Of a stretch of 64,000 nucleotides of DNA, positions 62,416-64,000 are shown in pieces; the stretch's first letter is position 1; the number at the start of each line of letters is the position of its first letter. A model generated the notes under the pieces. That model saw nothing but the letters and a program-made list of their open reading frames with translations, was not told the DNA's origin and did not search any database. Source of the stretch: Campylobacterota bacterium (GTDB lineage Bacteria; Campylobacterota; Campylobacteria; Campylobacterales; Thiovulaceae); the NCBI GenBank assembly GCA_030152305.1, contig JASKOM010000002.1:62001-126000 (forward strand), read 5' to 3'. The position numbers and the translations under genes are program-made.

Positions 62416-64000
62416 GATTTCTTGATTATAAGCAAAATCAGGTGAATACGAAAAACCGCCAGAAACTGGAATTTTGATTGAATTTTTTGGTATTTTTGTA
62501 AAAACGATTATTTCATCGATATTTTGTTTTATATTCTTTTTTTCTAAATCTGAATCAAAATATAAATCTTCGAATAAATAATTATTTCCAACTTTTTCGT
62601 TTGGTGCATAATTTTGACCTAAATCAAAAATATTAATTTCTTGAGAAATATTGCCTGATTTATCTGTTAATTTTGTTGGATGTATCGAATTATTGACTTG
62701 TTCATAATTAATTGAAAATTTATCAATTGCATTATCCAGCAAAAATTTATTAAAGCCATCTTTTATCGTTCTGACTGTTATTATATTTAAATACGAATTA
62801 ATATCTTGAGATTTGCTAATATTTATAAAAACATTATTCAAAGTTTTGGAGCTGATTTTTATTTCGTCAGTTAATTTAATTAAAAAATCTCGATAACTCA
62901 TTGTTTGAACAGATAAAAATTGATCATCAAAATTTATGATTTCTTGATTATAAGCATGATTTTTATCAAAAGATAACTTTTGTTTTATTGTCGAAATAGT
63001 TTCAGATTTGAATTTGTCAATATTTTCTTTTAAATAAATATCAAATAGATCTTCGAAGATATCTTCGTTTTGAATTTTATATTCAAGAATAACCTTTTGA
63101 TTAATATGTTCCCAAAGTTCTCGCAATTCCTGATATTTGCCTTCTCGGATTTTTGCTCTGTTTGAATTTTTATCGTTGTAATTTTTAATTTTATTGTTTT
63201 TCAGACCATTTGAGAAAACTTGAGGAAATAATTCTTTTAATTTTTCAAATCCATTTTCTTTAAAATCGTTGTTTCGCTTGATTATATTTTCTTGATCTAA
63301 TTTTGCTAATAAATTATCTTCTGATATATTATATTTGTTGCAAATTAAATTAATGACCTCATCGTTTAATTTTTTATTATTATCGATTAACGATGTAGAT
63401 TTCGAGTTTATTTCATTTATTAAGCTTTCAGCAAAATCTTTTTCTGTGAAATCAACAAAATAATTTAAATAAAACTGTTCATTTTTAACTCTTGCCATGA
63501 ATTCATTAACTGGAAGTCTCAAACCTCGACCAACTTCTTGAAGTTTTGAAGTTGTGCTTCCGCTACTTCTTAATTTGCAAATTTGAAAAACATTCGGATT
63601 ATCCCAACCTTCTCGCAAAGTCCATTTTGAAAAAATAAATCTTCTCGTATTATTAATATTTAATAAAGAATTTTTATCATGAAGTATTTCGTTTATTTCT
63701 CTTTCGATTTTGTCGTCAGTTTCGCTGTTATCTTTTGAAAAATATCCTCCGTGAATTAACGATAAATCAGCTAACGATTTTTCTAAGTAATTTTTATAAA
63801 ATTCGTCTGTTGCTATTTTAAGAGTTTGTTCGATATAGCTTTTTGTTAAATTCTCAAATTTTGTTTTTAATGCTCCGTCGATATTATTTCCATTTCGATA
63901 ACCTTCAATGTCGTCAATAAAAAATAAAGTTATCGGTTTGATTTTTATATCTCGTGTTAAATATATTCGTTCGAGTTCAAAATGATTTTTTATTGCATTT
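62392..64000 (-). CDS. res: Type III restriction enzyme Res subunit, partial and frameshifted
   Basis: The C-terminal part of a type III restriction endonuclease helicase subunit. The ORF track starts at 63618, but the same frame is open to the window edge (LFFIDDIEGYRNGNNIDG... then FIFSKWTLREGWDNPNVF), so the gene is truncated by the window, not by an internal start. GWDNPNVFQICKLR and LQEVGRGLRLPV are helicase motifs V and VI. GGFSYSPDFAY begins the nuclease motif. The frame then stops at 62392, and ETKGK continues in another frame to 62210. The Mod methyltransferase partner is not in view. Confidence 0.82.
   Translation of the reverse strand, partial: NAIKNHFELERIYLTRDIKIKPITLFFIDDIEGYRNGNNIDGALKTKFENLTKSYIEQTLKIATDEFYKNYLEKSLADLSLIHGGYFSKDNSETDDKIEREINEILHDKNSLLNINNTRRFIFSKWTLREGWDNPNVFQICKLRSSGSTTSKLQEVGRGLRLPVNEFMARVKNEQFYLNYFVDFTEKDFAESLINEINSKSTSLIDNNKKLNDEVINLICNKYNISEDNLLAKLDQENIIKRNNDFKENGFEKLKELFPQVFSNGLKNNKIKNYNDKNSNRAKIREGKYQELRELWEHINQKVILEYKIQNEDIFEDLFDIYLKENIDKFKSETISTIKQKLSFDKNHAYNQEIINFDDQFLSVQTMSYRDFLIKLTDEIKISSKTLNNVFINISKSQDINSYLNIITVRTIKDGFNKFLLDNAIDKFSINYEQVNNSIHPTKLTDKSGNISQEINIFDLGQNYAPNEKVGNNYLFEDLYFDSDLEKKNIKQNIDEIIVFTKIPKNSIKIPVSGGFSYSPDFAYNQEIINMVKKI

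Larger units (their letters stand above)
189..63363. repeat. Dispersed octamer GATGAGGT, about 35 copies on both strands
   Basis: Plus-strand copies start at 2578, 5132, 10079, 20778, 21600, 23999, 26584, 28078, 29573, 38791, 42421, 46455, 50838, 52982 and 57020. Minus-strand copies (ACCTCATC) start at 189, 4774, 5725, 9231, 11643, 20161, 23967, 24484, 26639, 33121, 34258, 42396, 44930, 47932, 49652, 50402, 55315, 57710, 60242 and 63356. The preceding base is mostly C or T. Copies were found by reading, so one or two may be missed. Confidence 0.85.

Noticed and set aside
189-63363. GATGAGGT as a Chi or KOPS-type polarity signal
   Set aside because: Copies are nearly balanced between strands over 64 kb (about 15 to 20), unlike strongly oriented Chi or KOPS motifs. 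One window cannot exclude a replichore switch, so this is only provisionally rejected.
1-64000. tRNA, rRNA, tmRNA or other known RNA genes
   Set aside because: No gap showed a convincing cloverleaf, TPsiC-loop motif or rRNA segment by reading; a covariance-model scan would be needed to exclude small RNAs.

Overview
The window is AT-rich (roughly 27% GC by eye) and looks like a member of the Campylobacterota (epsilonproteobacteria). The evidence is the gene pairs cdsA-dxr, hisC-fliF, rpsT-prfA and folD-lepB, a FliH/FliF flagellar set, a large outer-membrane porin, and a preference for TTG starts alongside ATG. Genus cannot be fixed from the sequence alone. No rRNA, tRNA or CRISPR array was recognised.

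Layout. 0-14 kb is mostly core: lipid and isoprenoid genes (cdsA, dxr) coupled to an orphan DUF2357 nuclease; a leftward hisC-fliF-dctQ-surA-like-radical SAM operon; rseP flanked by small secreted DUF1566 proteins; and leftward asd-UPF0114-hemE. 14.2-19.6 kb is an island bounded by a perfect 39-bp direct repeat of the feoA 5' end. It carries a UvrD-like helicase fused to about 20 ankyrin repeats, broken at its Walker A, and a frameshifted AntA antirepressor. 19.6-29 kb is core again: feoAB, potassium uptake ktrB/ktrA, guaA, a chemoreceptor and a BatA-type VWA protein. 29-34.4 kb is accessory: a secreted metacaspase with a DUF1566 tail, a KilA-N protein, and two tandem cassettes that each encode a small HTH protein and an antirepressor. 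The two antirepressors share a near-identical C-terminus but have unrelated N-termini (BRO-N and Rha). 35.6-36.8 kb holds an orphan csm2-csm3 pair, followed by a Q/N-rich unknown protein.

37.9-60 kb is mostly housekeeping: rpsT, prfA, secG, fliH, nhaA, ilvD, pdxA, glyS, a porin, ftsH, a DnaQ-RNase H fusion, two lepB paralogues (one without the catalytic lysine) and folD, with pseudopilins and hypotheticals between them. 60.4-64 kb is a defence-like patch: an overlapping AAA ATPase/DUF4276 pair and a frameshifted type III restriction subunit that runs off the window.

The most striking signal is not a gene. The octamer GATGAGGT occurs about 35 times on both strands and in every reading frame, against about one expected by chance. 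Twice it forms a convergent inverted pair inside a putative terminator. That is how the DNA uptake sequences of Neisseriaceae and Pasteurellaceae behave. A second family of interspersed palindromes (ATCCCGAA...TTCGGGAT) lies between genes. Indels or stops break three accessory genes, while the core genes are intact.
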